Shown: one piece after another, positions 20,879 through 31,500 of the stretch
Layout: every line of letters starts with the position of its first letter
Position numbering within the stretch: the first letter of the stretch is position 1
DNA from: Toxonevra muliebris
Taxonomy: Eukaryota; Arthropoda; Insecta; Diptera; Pallopteridae
Reading direction: 5' to 3'
Assembly: GCA_963691655.1 (NCBI GenBank)
Contig: OY829327.1
Location: 67,530,079 to 67,594,078 of the forward strand
Length of the DNA stretch: 64,000 nucleotides
Notes under the pieces: generated by a model
Seen by the model: only the letters and a program-made list of their open reading frames with translations
Told to the model about the DNA's origin: nothing
Databases searched by the model: none
Position numbers and translations under genes: made by a program

Positions 20879-23125
20879 ATTTTAAATTACGCAGATTTCA
20901 TTAATTTGAATTGTACAGAAACAAATAAGTCATGTAGTTTTTTAGTCGATTCTCAAGCAGATATTTCGTTAATAAAAATTTCTTGTTTAAATTTAAACAC
21001 TGTACTCAATAAAAACGAAATAATAAATATTACAGGCATAACAACTGATTCCATTTTAACTCTAGGCACAATTCGTGCAAATCTTATTATTCATAATTAT
21101 TCGATTCCACAAACTTTTCATGTTGTCCCCGATAATTTTAATATCCCATCCGAAGGAATACTCGGTAAAGACTTTTTAAAAGTACACAAATGCAAGATTA
21201 ATTATGAAAATATGGCAATTTCGTTTTGGTATTACAATAATAAGTTGAAAATTCCTATCGTAAATGGTACAAGTAACGAAAATTGTATAATTCCACCAAG
21301 ATGTGAGGTGTTTAGAATTTTTAAATTAAAAAAAGGTACGGAACCAATTTTTATAGACTCTCAAGAGGTTTGCAATGGAGTATTTATTGGTAAATGCATT
21401 GTCAATTCAAATACACCAGTTATGCGTGTAGTAAACACAACAGAAGAATTTAAATGTATCCAAAATTTTAATATTAGGTCGGAAAGTCTTGAAAAGTACA
21501 ATGTTTACTCAATTGATGAAGTTAATTCAGAATATAAACGCATCGAAAAACTAAAAAAGTTGTTAGAGAATCATATGCCAAACGAGGTAAAAGATAATTT
21601 AATGCCTTTATGCGAAACGTTCGCTGATATTTTTGCTTTAAAAGATGATAAAATGACAGTAAATAATTTCTACGAGCAAAAGCTGAGAGTAAACGATGCT
21701 GCACCGGTATACATCAAAAACTATCGCCTGCCACATACACAGAAAATGGAAATTAATACACAAGCCAAAAAATTGTTGGAAAATGATTTAATAGAGCCTA
21801 GTCAGTCAAATTGCAATAGTCCTTTAATTTTAGTACCAAAAAAGAGCATTGACGGGCAAATGGCTTATAGAATGTGTTTTGATTATAGAGCGGTAAATAA
21901 AAAGTTGATAGCAGATAAATTTCCCCTCCCGCATATTGGTGACATTTTAGACAACCTTGGTCGAGCTAAATATTTTTCAGTTCTCGACTTATTTTCCGGT
22001 TTTCACCAAATACCTCTTCACGTAGATTCAAGAGATATTACATCTTTTAGTACAGATAGTGGTTCATTTCGATGGAAAGTCTTACCGTTTGGTTTAAATA
22101 TCGCTCCAAATTCTTTTTCGCGCATGATGTCAATTGCATTTTCAGGTCTTGCGCCACATCAAGCATTTTTGTATGTCGATGACATAATTGTTATAGGATG
22201 TAGTAAACAACATCATTTAAAGAATTTAAAAAATGTTTTCGAAACCTTCAGAAAATTCCATTTAAAAATCAATCCGTATAAATGTAACTTTTTTAGGTCT
22301 GAAGTGATTTTTCTTGGTCACAAGTGCACTTCAAAAGGTCTCCTTCCAGACGATTCAAAAATAAAAACAATTCAAAAATATCCAATTCCAAATAATAAAA
22401 ATGCAGTTAAGAGATTTGTGGCCTTCGCTAATTATTATAGAAGATTTATTCCAAACTTTGCTTTATTAGCAGCACCGTTGAATTACATCACTCGAAAAAA
22501 AGTAAATTTTGATTGGAATAACAAATGCCAGAAAGCTTTCGAAGAGTTGAAAGTATGTTTAATATCTCCGCAGCTTTTGCAATACCCGGATTTTACCAAG
22601 AAGTTTTTGATAACAGTAGACGCATCAAAAATTGGATGTGGCGCTATTTTAAGTCAGAATTTTAATGGAAATGATTTACCGATTTATTTTGCATCAAAAT
22701 CTTTCAATAACGCCGAACAAAAGAAACCTACTATTGAACAGGAGCTTCTAGCTATTCATTTTGCAATTACGCAATTTAGACCATATGTTTATGGTACTCA
22801 ATTTACCGTCAGGTCCGATCATAGACCTCTAGTATACTTATTTAACATAAAAGACCCCTCTTCAAAATTAACTAGAATCAGGTTAGAACTATCAGAGTAT
22901 AACTTCACAATAGAATACATAAAAGGCACACATAATGTGGCCGCAGATGCACTCTCGCGAATTTCAATTGACGAATTGAAAAACGCAAATAGAGAAATCC
23001 TTGCTGTGACAACCCGCGGAATGTCTAAACAAATTAAAGAAAAGCAAATGGTAGTTAGCATACCGAAAAAAGATGGTAGCTTAAATAAAGTGCCAGTATA
23101 TGACAAATTTTCCCATCAACAATAA
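20879..23125 (+). CDS. pol: Pol N-terminal part: protease, reverse transcriptase, RNase H
   Basis: The frame opens at 20879 and has no ATG near its beginning, as expected for a frameshift-made Pol. Residues are counted from the TTG at 20906. The aspartic protease motif is LVDSQADISLIK, with catalytic D15, but Gln instead of the usual Gly in D(S/T)G. RT runs from about residue 250 to 500, with FSVLDLFSGF (D361) and YVDDIIVIG (Y423, D425, D426). RNase H follows with D572 (TVDAS), E613 (EQELLAIH), D638 (RSDHRPL) and the final AADALSR. All RT and RNase H catalytic residues are present. The frame ends at 23125 instead of running into integrase. A T-run at 23108-23111 sits where the coding potential moves to the next frame, so a one-base insertion there is the likely cause. 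Confidence 0.92.
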   Translation: MLNYADFINLNCTETNKSCSFLVDSQADISLIKISCLNLNTVLNKNEIINITGITTDSILTLGTIRANLIIHNYSIPQTFHVVPDNFNIPSEGILGKDFLKVHKCKINYENMAISFWYYNNKLKIPIVNGTSNENCIIPPRCEVFRIFKLKKGTEPIFIDSQEVCNGVFIGKCIVNSNTPVMRVVNTTEEFKCIQNFNIRSESLEKYNVYSIDEVNSEYKRIEKLKKLLENHMPNEVKDNLMPLCETFADIFALKDDKMTVNNFYEQKLRVNDAAPVYIKNYRLPHTQKMEINTQAKKLLENDLIEPSQSNCNSPLILVPKKSIDGQMAYRMCFDYRAVNKKLIADKFPLPHIGDILDNLGRAKYFSVLDLFSGFHQIPLHVDSRDITSFSTDSGSFRWKVLPFGLNIAPNSFSRMMSIAFSGLAPHQAFLYVDDIIVIGCSKQHHLKNLKNVFETFRKFHLKINPYKCNFFRSEVIFLGHKCTSKGLLPDDSKIKTIQKYPIPNNKNAVKRFVAFANYYRRFIPNFALLAAPLNYITRKKVNFDWNNKCQKAFEELKVCLISPQLLQYPDFTKKFLITVDASKIGCGAILSQNFNGNDLPIYFASKSFNNAEQKKPTIEQELLAIHFAITQFRPYVYGTQFTVRSDHRPLVYLFNIKDPSSKLTRIRLELSEYNFTIEYIKGTHNVAADALSRISIDELKNANREILAVTTRGMSKQIKEKQMVVSIPKKDGSLNKVPVYDKFSHQQ

Positions 23126-24482
23126 AATAGCAAAAATCAGATCTGAAATTTTATATACAAATGAGAAATTAACAAAATTGCGCATAAAATTTTTTATAAA
23201 ATTTAAAATTGTACTATTTTTGAATATTTTGATTGAAAACGAAACATTGAATTTAGATGAAATGCTTTTGAGGCTCGAAAATGAAGCTGTCAATCAGAAA
23301 ATTCTCACAATAGAATGGCCGAAGGATGATGTATTTTTTACAATTTGCACAATACAAAAATTAAAAGACCATGGAATGAAAATATTAAAAAATTTAGAAA
23401 TTATATTGACTGATCCAGTAGAGACAGTTCTTGATAAAAATAAAAAAGAGAAACTAATGACCGTTTATCACAATGATCCACTCCTAGGAGGACATTGTGG
23501 CTATAAGAAATTATATGCAAAATTGAAAACTAAATATTTCTGGAAAAATATGACAAAAGATATTGCCACTTTTGTAAAAAATTGCAACAAGTGTAACTTA
23601 AATAAAGTAAAACCTGGAAATAAAGAAGAACTAGTTTTAACACCAACACCAATAAAACCTTTCGACATAGTCGTTCTTGACACCATTGGTCCATTACCTG
23701 AATCTAATTATGGGAAAAAGTATGCTTTAACGCTAATATGTGACTTGTCAAAGTATTTAGTAACGATTGCAATACCAGATAAAAGTGCAAATACGGTTGC
23801 TCGTGCAATTTTTGAAAACTTTATTTTAATATATGGTTCGATGAACTCAATCAAATCAGACTTAGGGACAGAATTTAAAAATGAAGTATTTACCGAACTA
23901 TGCAAGCTATTAAATATTGAATTAAAATTTTCAACGGCCTATCATCACGAAACATTGGGTACTGTTGAGCGCAACCATAGAGTTTTTAATGAATATTTGA
24001 GAGCATACATAGATGAAAATATTTCAGACTGGGACACCTACTTGAAATATTTTACATTTTTTCATAACACTACTCCAAATACTGTTTTTAATAACAAGTT
24101 TTCACCATACGAGTTAGTTTTTGGTAAAAAAGCAACTCTACCCGGCGAAATACAAAAGAAAACAATTGATCCGATTTATAACGTAGAAAATTATAGTAAA
24201 AAAGTGAAATTTCGTTTACATAAAAGCCATAATTTAGCAAAGGATCTAATTGAAAAACACAAATTGCGGAATAAAGATTTTTACGACAAATATGCCAAAC
24301 CTCTGCCATTAAAAATAAATGATAACATATTAGTTCAAAAACAGCCCTATAATAAACACAAAAGTATTTACGAAGGTCCTTACATCGTCAAAAGCGTCGA
24401 TGGTTGTAATGTAGTCGTTTATGACAAGGTAACAAAGAAAGAAAAAACAATTCATAAAAACAGAATTCGTAAAGCAAAATAA
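23100..24482 (+). CDS. pol: Pol C-terminal part: integrase
   Basis: A 460-residue frame that would join the element cDNA to chromosomal DNA. It is most likely the continuation of the upstream Pol frame, split off by a one-base change at the T-run 23108-23111, so the ATG at 23100 is probably not a natural start. The HHCC zinc-binding domain has H124, H132, C162 and C165. The catalytic core has D194 (VVLDTIGP), D254 (IKSDLGTEF) and E290 (LGTVERNHR), a DD35E triad. A GPY/F-like segment near the C terminus (YEGPYIVKS) precedes a basic tail. No chromodomain is seen. It overlaps the preceding frame by 26 bp and is followed by A-rich DNA, with no env. Confidence 0.92.
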   Translation: MTNFPINNKIAKIRSEILYTNEKLTKLRIKFFIKFKIVLFLNILIENETLNLDEMLLRLENEAVNQKILTIEWPKDDVFFTICTIQKLKDHGMKILKNLEIILTDPVETVLDKNKKEKLMTVYHNDPLLGGHCGYKKLYAKLKTKYFWKNMTKDIATFVKNCNKCNLNKVKPGNKEELVLTPTPIKPFDIVVLDTIGPLPESNYGKKYALTLICDLSKYLVTIAIPDKSANTVARAIFENFILIYGSMNSIKSDLGTEFKNEVFTELCKLLNIELKFSTAYHHETLGTVERNHRVFNEYLRAYIDENISDWDTYLKYFTFFHNTTPNTVFNNKFSPYELVFGKKATLPGEIQKKTIDPIYNVENYSKKVKFRLHKSHNLAKDLIEKHKLRNKDFYDKYAKPLPLKINDNILVQKQPYNKHKSIYEGPYIVKSVDGCNVVVYDKVTKKEKTIHKNRIRKAK

Positions 24483-24785
24483 AGAAAAAAAAAAATAAAT
24501 AAATAATTCCATTATATTCACACACAAAAACAAACAAAAAACTGAAAAGCTAAAACAGTATATTTTTAAATATTTTATTCTTTAAAAAAAAAAAAAAAAA
24601 AAAAAAAAGATATTGAAATAAATAAATCTAAGGCATTTAAATAAATTATATGAGTTATTACTATAGATCAATTTGAAATATGTTTAAAAAAAAAATACTT
24701 TAGATTTAAAATATTTTAAGTTTATAAAAAAAAGCAAGAACTAAACAAGGACGGTACCCCTTGTTTACTTCTTTCTTTTTAAAAT
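24483..24785 (+). other. 3' untranslated region of the LTR retrotransposon
   Basis: A-rich, with a poly(A) run of about 25 at 24584-24608. There is no room or signal for an env gene. Confidence 0.7.
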
Positions 24786-24796
24786 GAAAAGGGAGG
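24786..24796 (+). other. polypurine tract
   Basis: GAAAAGGGAGG directly precedes the TG start of the 3' LTR, the expected site of plus-strand DNA priming. Confidence 0.9.
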
Positions 24797-24988
24797 TGTA
24801 ATGCATCCCTGTCATTAGTAGTCGATACTCTGAATACCCTATATATATATAATCTATTACTATTACTTATCAATCTATTTCTACTCTCTTGTTTACCTTG
24901 CTTAATTAACATAATATACTGGGGGCTAGTTTGCTCTGAACATTGAAATGGTGCGTTTCTTTTAATGATACGCAACGGACCTTTTATA
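24797..24988 (+). repeat. 3' LTR
   Basis: 192 bp, the same length as the 5' LTR and differing at two positions. It starts TGTAATGCAT and ends CCTTTTATA. Confidence 0.95.
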
Positions 24989-24992
24989 ACTG
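24989..24992. repeat. target-site duplication ACTG, right
   Basis: It matches 18322-18325 exactly. Confidence 0.9.
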
Positions 24993-26460
24993 TGATACGC
25001 CACAAATACATCTAAGAAGTTTCAATTGACTTTTTCCTATGATAAACCGTAAACTGCTCATTAAATTATTTTATTGTTATATTTTCGTTATATTGTTGGC
25101 ATCTATGTATGTTAAAATAAGTTAAATAGATTTGCAAGAAATATTTTTTCCCTGAATAGAACAAAGTTTTAATCCTATTTTGTATTCATACACACTTCAA
25201 TTCGCTTAAATAAAAACATTTTCACTTTCACTGTTTCTGGACCTAATTTTTTCTGTGTAAAATCAAAGTGAACTTAAAAATTTTTTATTTTTTTTTTAAA
25301 AACAAGAAGAAAAACTCTTAAAAGCACAAATGTGTCGTCATTATTGTGGCAAAAGTTGCACATACATACAATAGCACAGCAACAAAAAAAAGGAGGAAAA
25401 AATAATCCATGTTGAAACCCATTAAAGCGCCATTTCCATACACAAATGTCAAAGTGGATTTTTTCCATTTATTTAACTTTACATATTCTGCTGCTTTCGG
25501 CAAAGAAAAAAAACGAAAGAGGCGGTACGTATTTCGTGGTATTAAATGAAAACAAAAATACAACAATAACAACACAAATACAATCCCAAAATAAAAGAAA
25601 CAAAAATAATTTTAAAGCAAGCAAAAGGTAATGCAAATCTACTTTTACTTCTTAAATATACTATATACATACATTTATGTTAGTGTGTGTATGTGTGTAA
25701 TTGTAAATTTGTATATGTATGCGTGTGTGTATGCATTCAACAAAAATGAAAATATAACAACAACCATTGAAATGGAAAATACAAATGAAAATCTCCAATA
25801 AAAAAGACATTTCCATTATTTCGATTAAGTTGGTCTCAATGTTGTCACACTCTACTGTCGGTGCCGTCAGTGCCAGAGTGAATGCTAACTAAAGCTGTTG
25901 TTGTTGTTGTTGCCGATACTGATGATGCTGACGCTGATGTAGTTGGCAACATTAAGGTTGGTTTTAGGTAGACAGTTATTGTTGTTCGTACTTATTTTTG
26001 TTGTTCTCTTTTATTGCAATTGTCATTCTACACTTTGCCTGCTTGCTTTGATTCGTTCTCTCCCTACTTATATAAGGATTTTGACTGTTTCATTATTTCT
26101 GCTATAAAATTGTAATTTCAAACTTTATTTTTGTGTTTTTTTTTAGCTTATTATTGTTGTTGTACGTATGTATATTGTTACATTCTATATTAAATGCCAA
26201 TTTTTATTGTTATCATTTGTTGTTAATATTTGTATGATGTACGAGTAAGTATGTATGTAGTTATAAATGCTTGTTATTGTTGTTATATATTTATGTACCT
26301 ATTTATCATTCATTCTCAATTTTCATAAAAATAAATATGCGCGTTAATATTTGGAATTTAATATGAAATAAATGGATCAAATATGAACAAAAATATGGGA
26401 AGGTAATTGTAATACAGCAATAAATGGCCATAAGGGTTTAATTTTTTCGGTACTTAAATT
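24993..26460. other. non-genic DNA with simple repeats
   Basis: It contains a (GTT)n tract at about 25896-25913, followed by GATGATGCTGACGCTGATG, and TG-rich stretches near 25680-25730. Short frames are compositionally random. The GC-richer block 25840-25960 has fly-UTR-like CAG/CAA and GTT repeats but no supported exon. Confidence 0.5.
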
Positions 26461-26464
26461 GTAA

Positions 26465-26645
26465 GTAAATATGGCTCAAAAGTTCGTTGTGCGATTTATA
26501 TATGTAGACGAATGTAAAGCCCATACAGTTGTACTTATGTCGAGGCTAAACGGCCAAATGAAAGGATTTCTCTTGGGAAATTTCTACTCTTGGTCCATTA
26601 TTCGACATTACCCACTGAAATGTGTTGCCGCATACACTTAGATGT
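26465..26645. repeat. dispersed repeat F, copy 1
   Basis: It aligns by eye with 30440-30590 and 38030-38180 over GTTGTRCGA, TTATAT.TGTA, ACGAATG, a CCGA/CGAGGCT block, TACTCTTGG and a final GTGTTGCCG. It is the most diverged of the three copies. Confidence 0.6.
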
Positions 26646-26649
26646 TTCC

Positions 26650-29536
26650 TTTATTGTATAATTGTGGAATTATTTGACAAATTTTAGTTTATTGAGCGCA
26701 ATTGGTAAATTGGTAATCTGCGTCTATGAACAGAAACTAAGTTCTGTACTTGATTCCAAAGAAAGAAATATTTTTGTCAGACTCCGAGTGTTTATATTTT
26801 TTATATTATTTTACTATTCATTTTTAATGTTATTTAGCTTTTACACTATTGCACTGTGTAATTAAAAACATTAACCCTTGTAATAACAATTAAATTTTAC
26901 ATCTTCTATTCAACAACCAGGACATCCAAAATTTGAATTTTACACTTCACTGGGGAAATTTTTAGCAGTTTGAAGCTTAAATTATGTGTGCTGCAATTTG
27001 ACAACCAATGTTACGAATATAGTTGCCAGATGCAAATTCGGCTTCATCTGGACATTGAAAACAAGTATCGAGAACTTTCAGGCTCCATCTGGACATTGGA
27101 AAAATTTGCTAGATAACTTAAGATAATTATGTTTTGATGCAAAATCTTAGTAAAATTAAAGTAACCTAATGAATGATTTATGAAACACCGACCAGAAGTA
27201 TATTATTTTATATTAAAAACAACAATGGTCGAGTATTAGATCATAAAACGAAACAGGTTATAGGTCAGTTATACTCTCCTTAAGAACTGGAACGTTTTTT
27301 CAGGGAAAGTGCGAAAATACTTTGAAACATATTTTTTCATTCAAAAGCCCAAAGTAAAGTAAAAAGTCTTCAAAAACCATGAAGTCTATGAGTATATTTC
27401 ATTCTTACCGTAAGCTCGTTCACCCAGATTCTAATTTTGAGGTTAATGGTTTTTAATTCTGTAGAGATTATGAGTTTAAGATTTTAAGAAAAATCTATTT
27501 ATATAAAAATTCAAAACCATGATATGAATAGAAATAGAGGAAAACGATTTTTGGAAACTTTTCCCTTTACTATGGATCCATTGCCAGCCTCTAAAACATA
27601 TCAAAGAGGCAAACAATTTCAGAATGTTTGTACTTGGGCAGTAACATGTAATCGAAATTGTATCACTGGAATCAAAGTTGAATGTTTATATAGCCTCCAC
27701 TCCCTTAAAATACTTACCAGTACTTGAAGAGAAAAGCTGAATGGGTAAAGTTTTAATAATCTCCGATCACAATGCTTCCATCAAAATTCCTAAAAAGATG
27801 TTAGAATGTGTTCATAATGGCAAAGAGAGCTTTTTCTAATGATCACCACTAACTCCTTGATTCGTTATAAAATGGTAATGCAAGGACAGTTTGAAAATGC
27901 ATGCTTAAGAAGACGTTCCCCAAAGTACCAAAATGGAATTCGGTGAATAAAAGTTTGCGAAAATACTTCAGAACGATGTAAAAATTTCCTTTTCAATATA
28001 GAAGACAAATTCACTAAAATTATTAGAGAAAAAGATGGTCATTTTAGATTTTGGAGCTTTTGACAACTTATTTTTCCACCATCGTATAGTATTAGTAATT
28101 TTAAAATTAGTAAACTTAAAAAAAATCAGAATTACATTTTTTTCTTTATAATATTATTATTATTATTTCAGCAAAATTCCTATCTATCCAAATTTGGTTC
28201 CAAGGTTTTGTTTTCATTTTGACAACTTTATTAAATTTTTTCATATACTGTATAAACAATAAAAATTGCAACCAACTGCTTAATTTCTAAATTACTAAAC
28301 GTTATCTAAAATTTTGGGACAATTTTTTTTTGCACAAAGTACCTAAAATAACTTAGATACCATTACCTAAATGAATTTGCCCATAATAATTTGCATTTAA
28401 GTCTTTCAGATAACAATTGTGCAAGTTTGCGACAAAAACTAAAACTTTTCATTGCAACATGCAAAAGTAACAACAATTGCCATTTGCAGCAACAGCAAGA
28501 AAGAAAAGAGAAATTGACATTATAGAAAATTTTTTAAATTTACATTGACAAAAATGTACAAAATTTGCATCGTGTAGATAACAACATTAGCAATTCCAAC
28601 CAATTCGAAACCATTATTAGAGCAGATATACATACATATACGGTACGGGGGTTCTGACCTCCCCCCCTCGAAATGTGAAAACTTTTTTCTACTTTTTGAT
28701 ACGGATTGCCAGTGGGTGGAAACAGTCAAAATAAAATCTATTGAACGATTTTTAAATATTTTTTATTTCAATCGATTTCTTTTTAAAAAGTTAAATATAA
28801 CAAAAAAATTTGAAAAATAAATTTGAATTGAAATCGTACGAAGTTTGAAGCACGTCATGGCTAAAAACGGTATTTTCAGGGATTTCAACCCCATTTTTTC
28901 TAAAACGTGACGTGATGGGAAGTTTTTGACCTCAGATTCGTGTTCAGCATGAAAAATTCATTCGCAAACACTAGGAACCATATTGTTCACCAAACCCATG
29001 CAGGGCAATGTTATTGAATCAGCTTTAAAGTTCTTAATTTTAAAATGTAATTAATTCTTTAACCCATTATTGCTCAGGGCACCCCGACTCGGAAGATCTC
29101 TTTCAATGATGTGACTGCACAAATTTTGGGAATATTTGCCAACCCCATCCGGGCTCCTCATTATTGATAATGGCCCAAATTCCCACTGATAATCATTGGA
29201 AAAAAGGTTGGGAACATTATCAGTAATGTCAAGTCAATGAGTTATCGAAATTATGTCTTTTACGATAAAAAATGTATTGGAATCCGCATTGAATAATATT
29301 TATTTGAAAAAATTTCAATTGATTGTTCTGTGAATTTTTTTGTCATTTTCGGCCATTTTTTTAGGTTAAGATTAAGAAAACTTGGAAATAACAATTTTTC
29401 CTAAAGCTCTAAGACATTTATCCACTTTTCTCCCTAGTCTGATAGGGTCCATCAAATGCATCAGCGTATTTAAACATCAGTTTCATAAAAATTTTATGTG
29501 AATATTTTCTTCGAATGAAAACCCCCCGAAAAAAAT
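26650..29536. other. non-genic AT-rich DNA
   Basis: A diverged 43-bp tandem duplication containing GGCTYCATCTGGACATTG lies at about 27039-27104. The CCCCCC-rich block at 28640-28675 may mark an element end. No coding segment is supported. Confidence 0.5.
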
Positions 29537-29552
29537 CCTGACTACGTCCCTG
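29537..29552. mobile_element. possible hAT-type terminus
   Basis: CCTGACTACGTCCCTG, preceded by a C/A-rich ACCCCCCGAAAAAAAT stretch. On the other strand it reads CAGGGACGTAGTCAGG, a style of end common in arthropod hAT elements. The opposite terminus was not convincingly found, so this is a single-end call. Confidence 0.4.
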
Positions 29553-30435
29553 CATGTATGTATGTGTGAAGAATACCTACGGGTATTCATGTGCATATGT
29601 TTAAAGAGCGAGAGAGTGAACGAGTGATCGCATGAGTCACAGCCAATGTGGCTGCCGGATGTGGTCGCCGTCGTCAGCGTCGACATCATGGCTGTTGTGT
29701 GTATTCACGTGATATATTCAAACACACTCACAAACAGCAAATAAAGTTACAAATGTATATAGAATAGTGAATGTATGTATTGTAGCTCATGTGTCGAAGT
29801 AGATTATGCAGAAAATGGTGACAATTCATGACAGAGAATTACCTAAATTTGCATATGGTTAGGGTGACAGTGGTTGGTTACACATACATATATACATGCA
29901 TGAGCATATATGTACGTAGGTATTCATAGTTACTGATGCATATGCCATGGAATACTCACTTGTACTGTTGAGAAAAACATTGTTAAAATGTAAAACGAAA
30001 AGCGAAAATCGAATATGATATGTAAATTTAACAGAAAGAAAGAATAAATGCTAAAAGGAGCCAAGTAAATAAACTAATGTTGAAGGCAAAAATACTCTAA
30101 ACAAAAAACAAATGGAAATCAATTAAATATTAAGCCCGGTAGACACTCTTAAATGGCGCTAATCAGTGAAAAATGGCAAAAATTTTTAAAAATAGCAGAA
30201 AAGGCAAAAAAGTGTAAAATTAAATTTATATATTTGAAATCAGGGCGCTTGAAACGCTTATATATTTTATCAGGCATCATGTGGGATTAAGCATCACTAT
30301 CACTCATTGCTCATCGTTATCGTGTCGTCTGTCGTATCGTTTATTGCTTAAGAGCTACTGGAAACTTTATTTGGTTTGTTAGAAGTGTTTTTTTTTTGGT
30401 TTGTTTATTAACAAAAATATTTTTAAATTAATTTC
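29553..30435. other. non-genic DNA
   Basis: Nothing supportable beyond short TATGTATG tracts and a GC-richer stretch at 29600-29700 with no convincing exon. Confidence 0.45.
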
Positions 30436-30439
30436 TATT

Positions 30440-30590
30440 ATGGCACAAAGTCCATGGAAGGCCTAGGCCGAGATTTTTACATTCATGTTGTACGAGTTAT
30501 ATTTGTACACGAATGGAAGGGACCTACTTTTTTATGCCGAGTCCGAACGACGAAGTGAAATGGTTTCCTAAACACTATTTACTCTTGGAG
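30440..30590. repeat. dispersed repeat F, copy 2, left part
   Basis: It contains GTTGTACGAGTTATATTTGT and ends in ATTTACTCTTGGAG. The copy continues at 31438 beyond the inserted LINE. Copy 3 at 38 kb has the two halves uninterrupted. Confidence 0.75.
30577..30590. repeat. target-site duplication of the I-like LINE, left
   Basis: ATTTACTCTTGGAG, repeated exactly at 31438-31451. Confidence 0.88.
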
Positions 30591-31437
30591 TTGGAGTTGA
30601 GGATAGCGATATCAGCATTTTCACTGATGGTTCTCTGCTGGAAGGTAGAACTGGGGCAGGTATTTTCTCAGATGAGTTAAATTTGTCCTGTGCTCTATGG
30701 TTGGGAAAATATGTGTCCGTCTATCAGGCAGAGATGCTGGGTTTAGTGCATGCACTGGACCACCTTATTGAGAATCAGGTCAATGGCAAGAGAATTGTCA
30801 TTGCCCTTTTGGCCTTGGAATGTGTCCAAAAACTCAACGAGTGAACTCGTGTAAACGAGCTTACTTTGATGTGGGTGAGGGGACATTCAGGCATAGAGCA
30901 AAATGAAACTGCTGATCTTTTGGCTAAAAAAGGTTCAGCAGACGAATTTTGTGGACCAGAACCATGCATCGCATTGGTGATGGATTGGAGGAAGGCCTGA
31001 TAAGACAGTGGATTAAATCTGAACATTGTAAAATATGGAAAGATGCCACTGACTGCAGGCAGGCAAAGACGGCCGTGAAGTGTCGGACTAAACCGGAAGA
31101 CTTTGAGCTGGCTAACAGCGCTGACTACAGGTTACGGTCCCTTCAGGTATCACCTCAAGAGGATGAAACTTGTTGAGGATGATACTTGTAGGTTTTGTTT
31201 GGAGAAGCTGGAAACGGCGGCGCTCTTACTGTGCCAATGCCCAGAGTTGGCGAGCGGAAGGTTGGCAATCTTGGGCCATCGATACGTTGACGAATCTGAG
31301 ATTGGCCACCTGGCCTATAAGGATCTGCTCGCGTTGACGCATGATGCCGATACTCGGAGCATGCTAGTTTACGAGTGCTTAGAGTAGAGGCATCAGGTCT
31401 GATTCGGCTAATCCCCGAACTAATAATAATAATAATA
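30591..31437 (+). mobile_element. 5'-truncated I-type LINE (RNase H, zinc knuckle, TAA tail)
   Basis: An 847-bp insertion bounded by exact 14-bp duplications. The first half reads as an RNase H domain: ISIFTDGSLLEG, then YQAEMLGLVHAL, then VRGHSGIEQNETADLLAKKG, which gives the Asp and Glu residues and the late conserved block of that fold. The second half, open at 31103-31387, carries the C-terminal knuckle CRFCLEKLETAALLLCQC and ends in a stop near 31387. A short 3' UTR is followed by a TAA repeat (about 31409-31437), the tail type of I-clade LINEs. A stop after RNase H near 30842 and a frame change near 31000 disrupt the frame. EN and RT are missing because of 5' truncation, the usual fate of target-primed copies. 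It is nested in dispersed repeat F. Confidence 0.88.
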
Positions 31438-31500
31438 ATTTACTCTTGGAGATTTACCCTTGCCAGCAAAGAGGTGTTGCCGTGTAGAAGAATTTGTATT
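31438..31500. repeat. dispersed repeat F, copy 2, right part (with TSD 31438-31451)
   Basis: It begins with the duplicated ATTTACTCTTGGAG and continues TTTACCCTTGCCAGCAAAG, GGTGTTGCCGTGTA, matching the continuous copy at 38115-38180. Confidence 0.75.

Larger units (their letters stand above)
18326..24988 (+). mobile_element. Ty3/gypsy LTR retrotransposon, 412/mdg1-like, 6663 bp
   Basis: The element is complete in outline: target duplication, 192-bp LTRs, tRNA-Arg-type primer-binding site, leader of nearly 1 kb, Gag, protease-RT-RNase H, integrase, polypurine tract, 3' LTR. The LTRs differ at two positions of 192, so the insertion is recent. No env-like frame lies between integrase and the 3' LTR. 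The tRNA-Arg-type primer site, 4-bp duplication, Gag without CCHC knuckles and missing env fit the 412/mdg1 clade. The coding part is interrupted twice: the gag-pol junction uses three frames, and pol is split after RNase H by a one-base frame change. This copy therefore probably cannot move on its own, unless these breaks are sequencing errors. Confidence 0.95.

Noticed and set aside
24483..24785. Search for an env gene after integrase
   Set aside because: Only about 300 bp of A-rich DNA lies before the polypurine tract, with no open frame of useful length.
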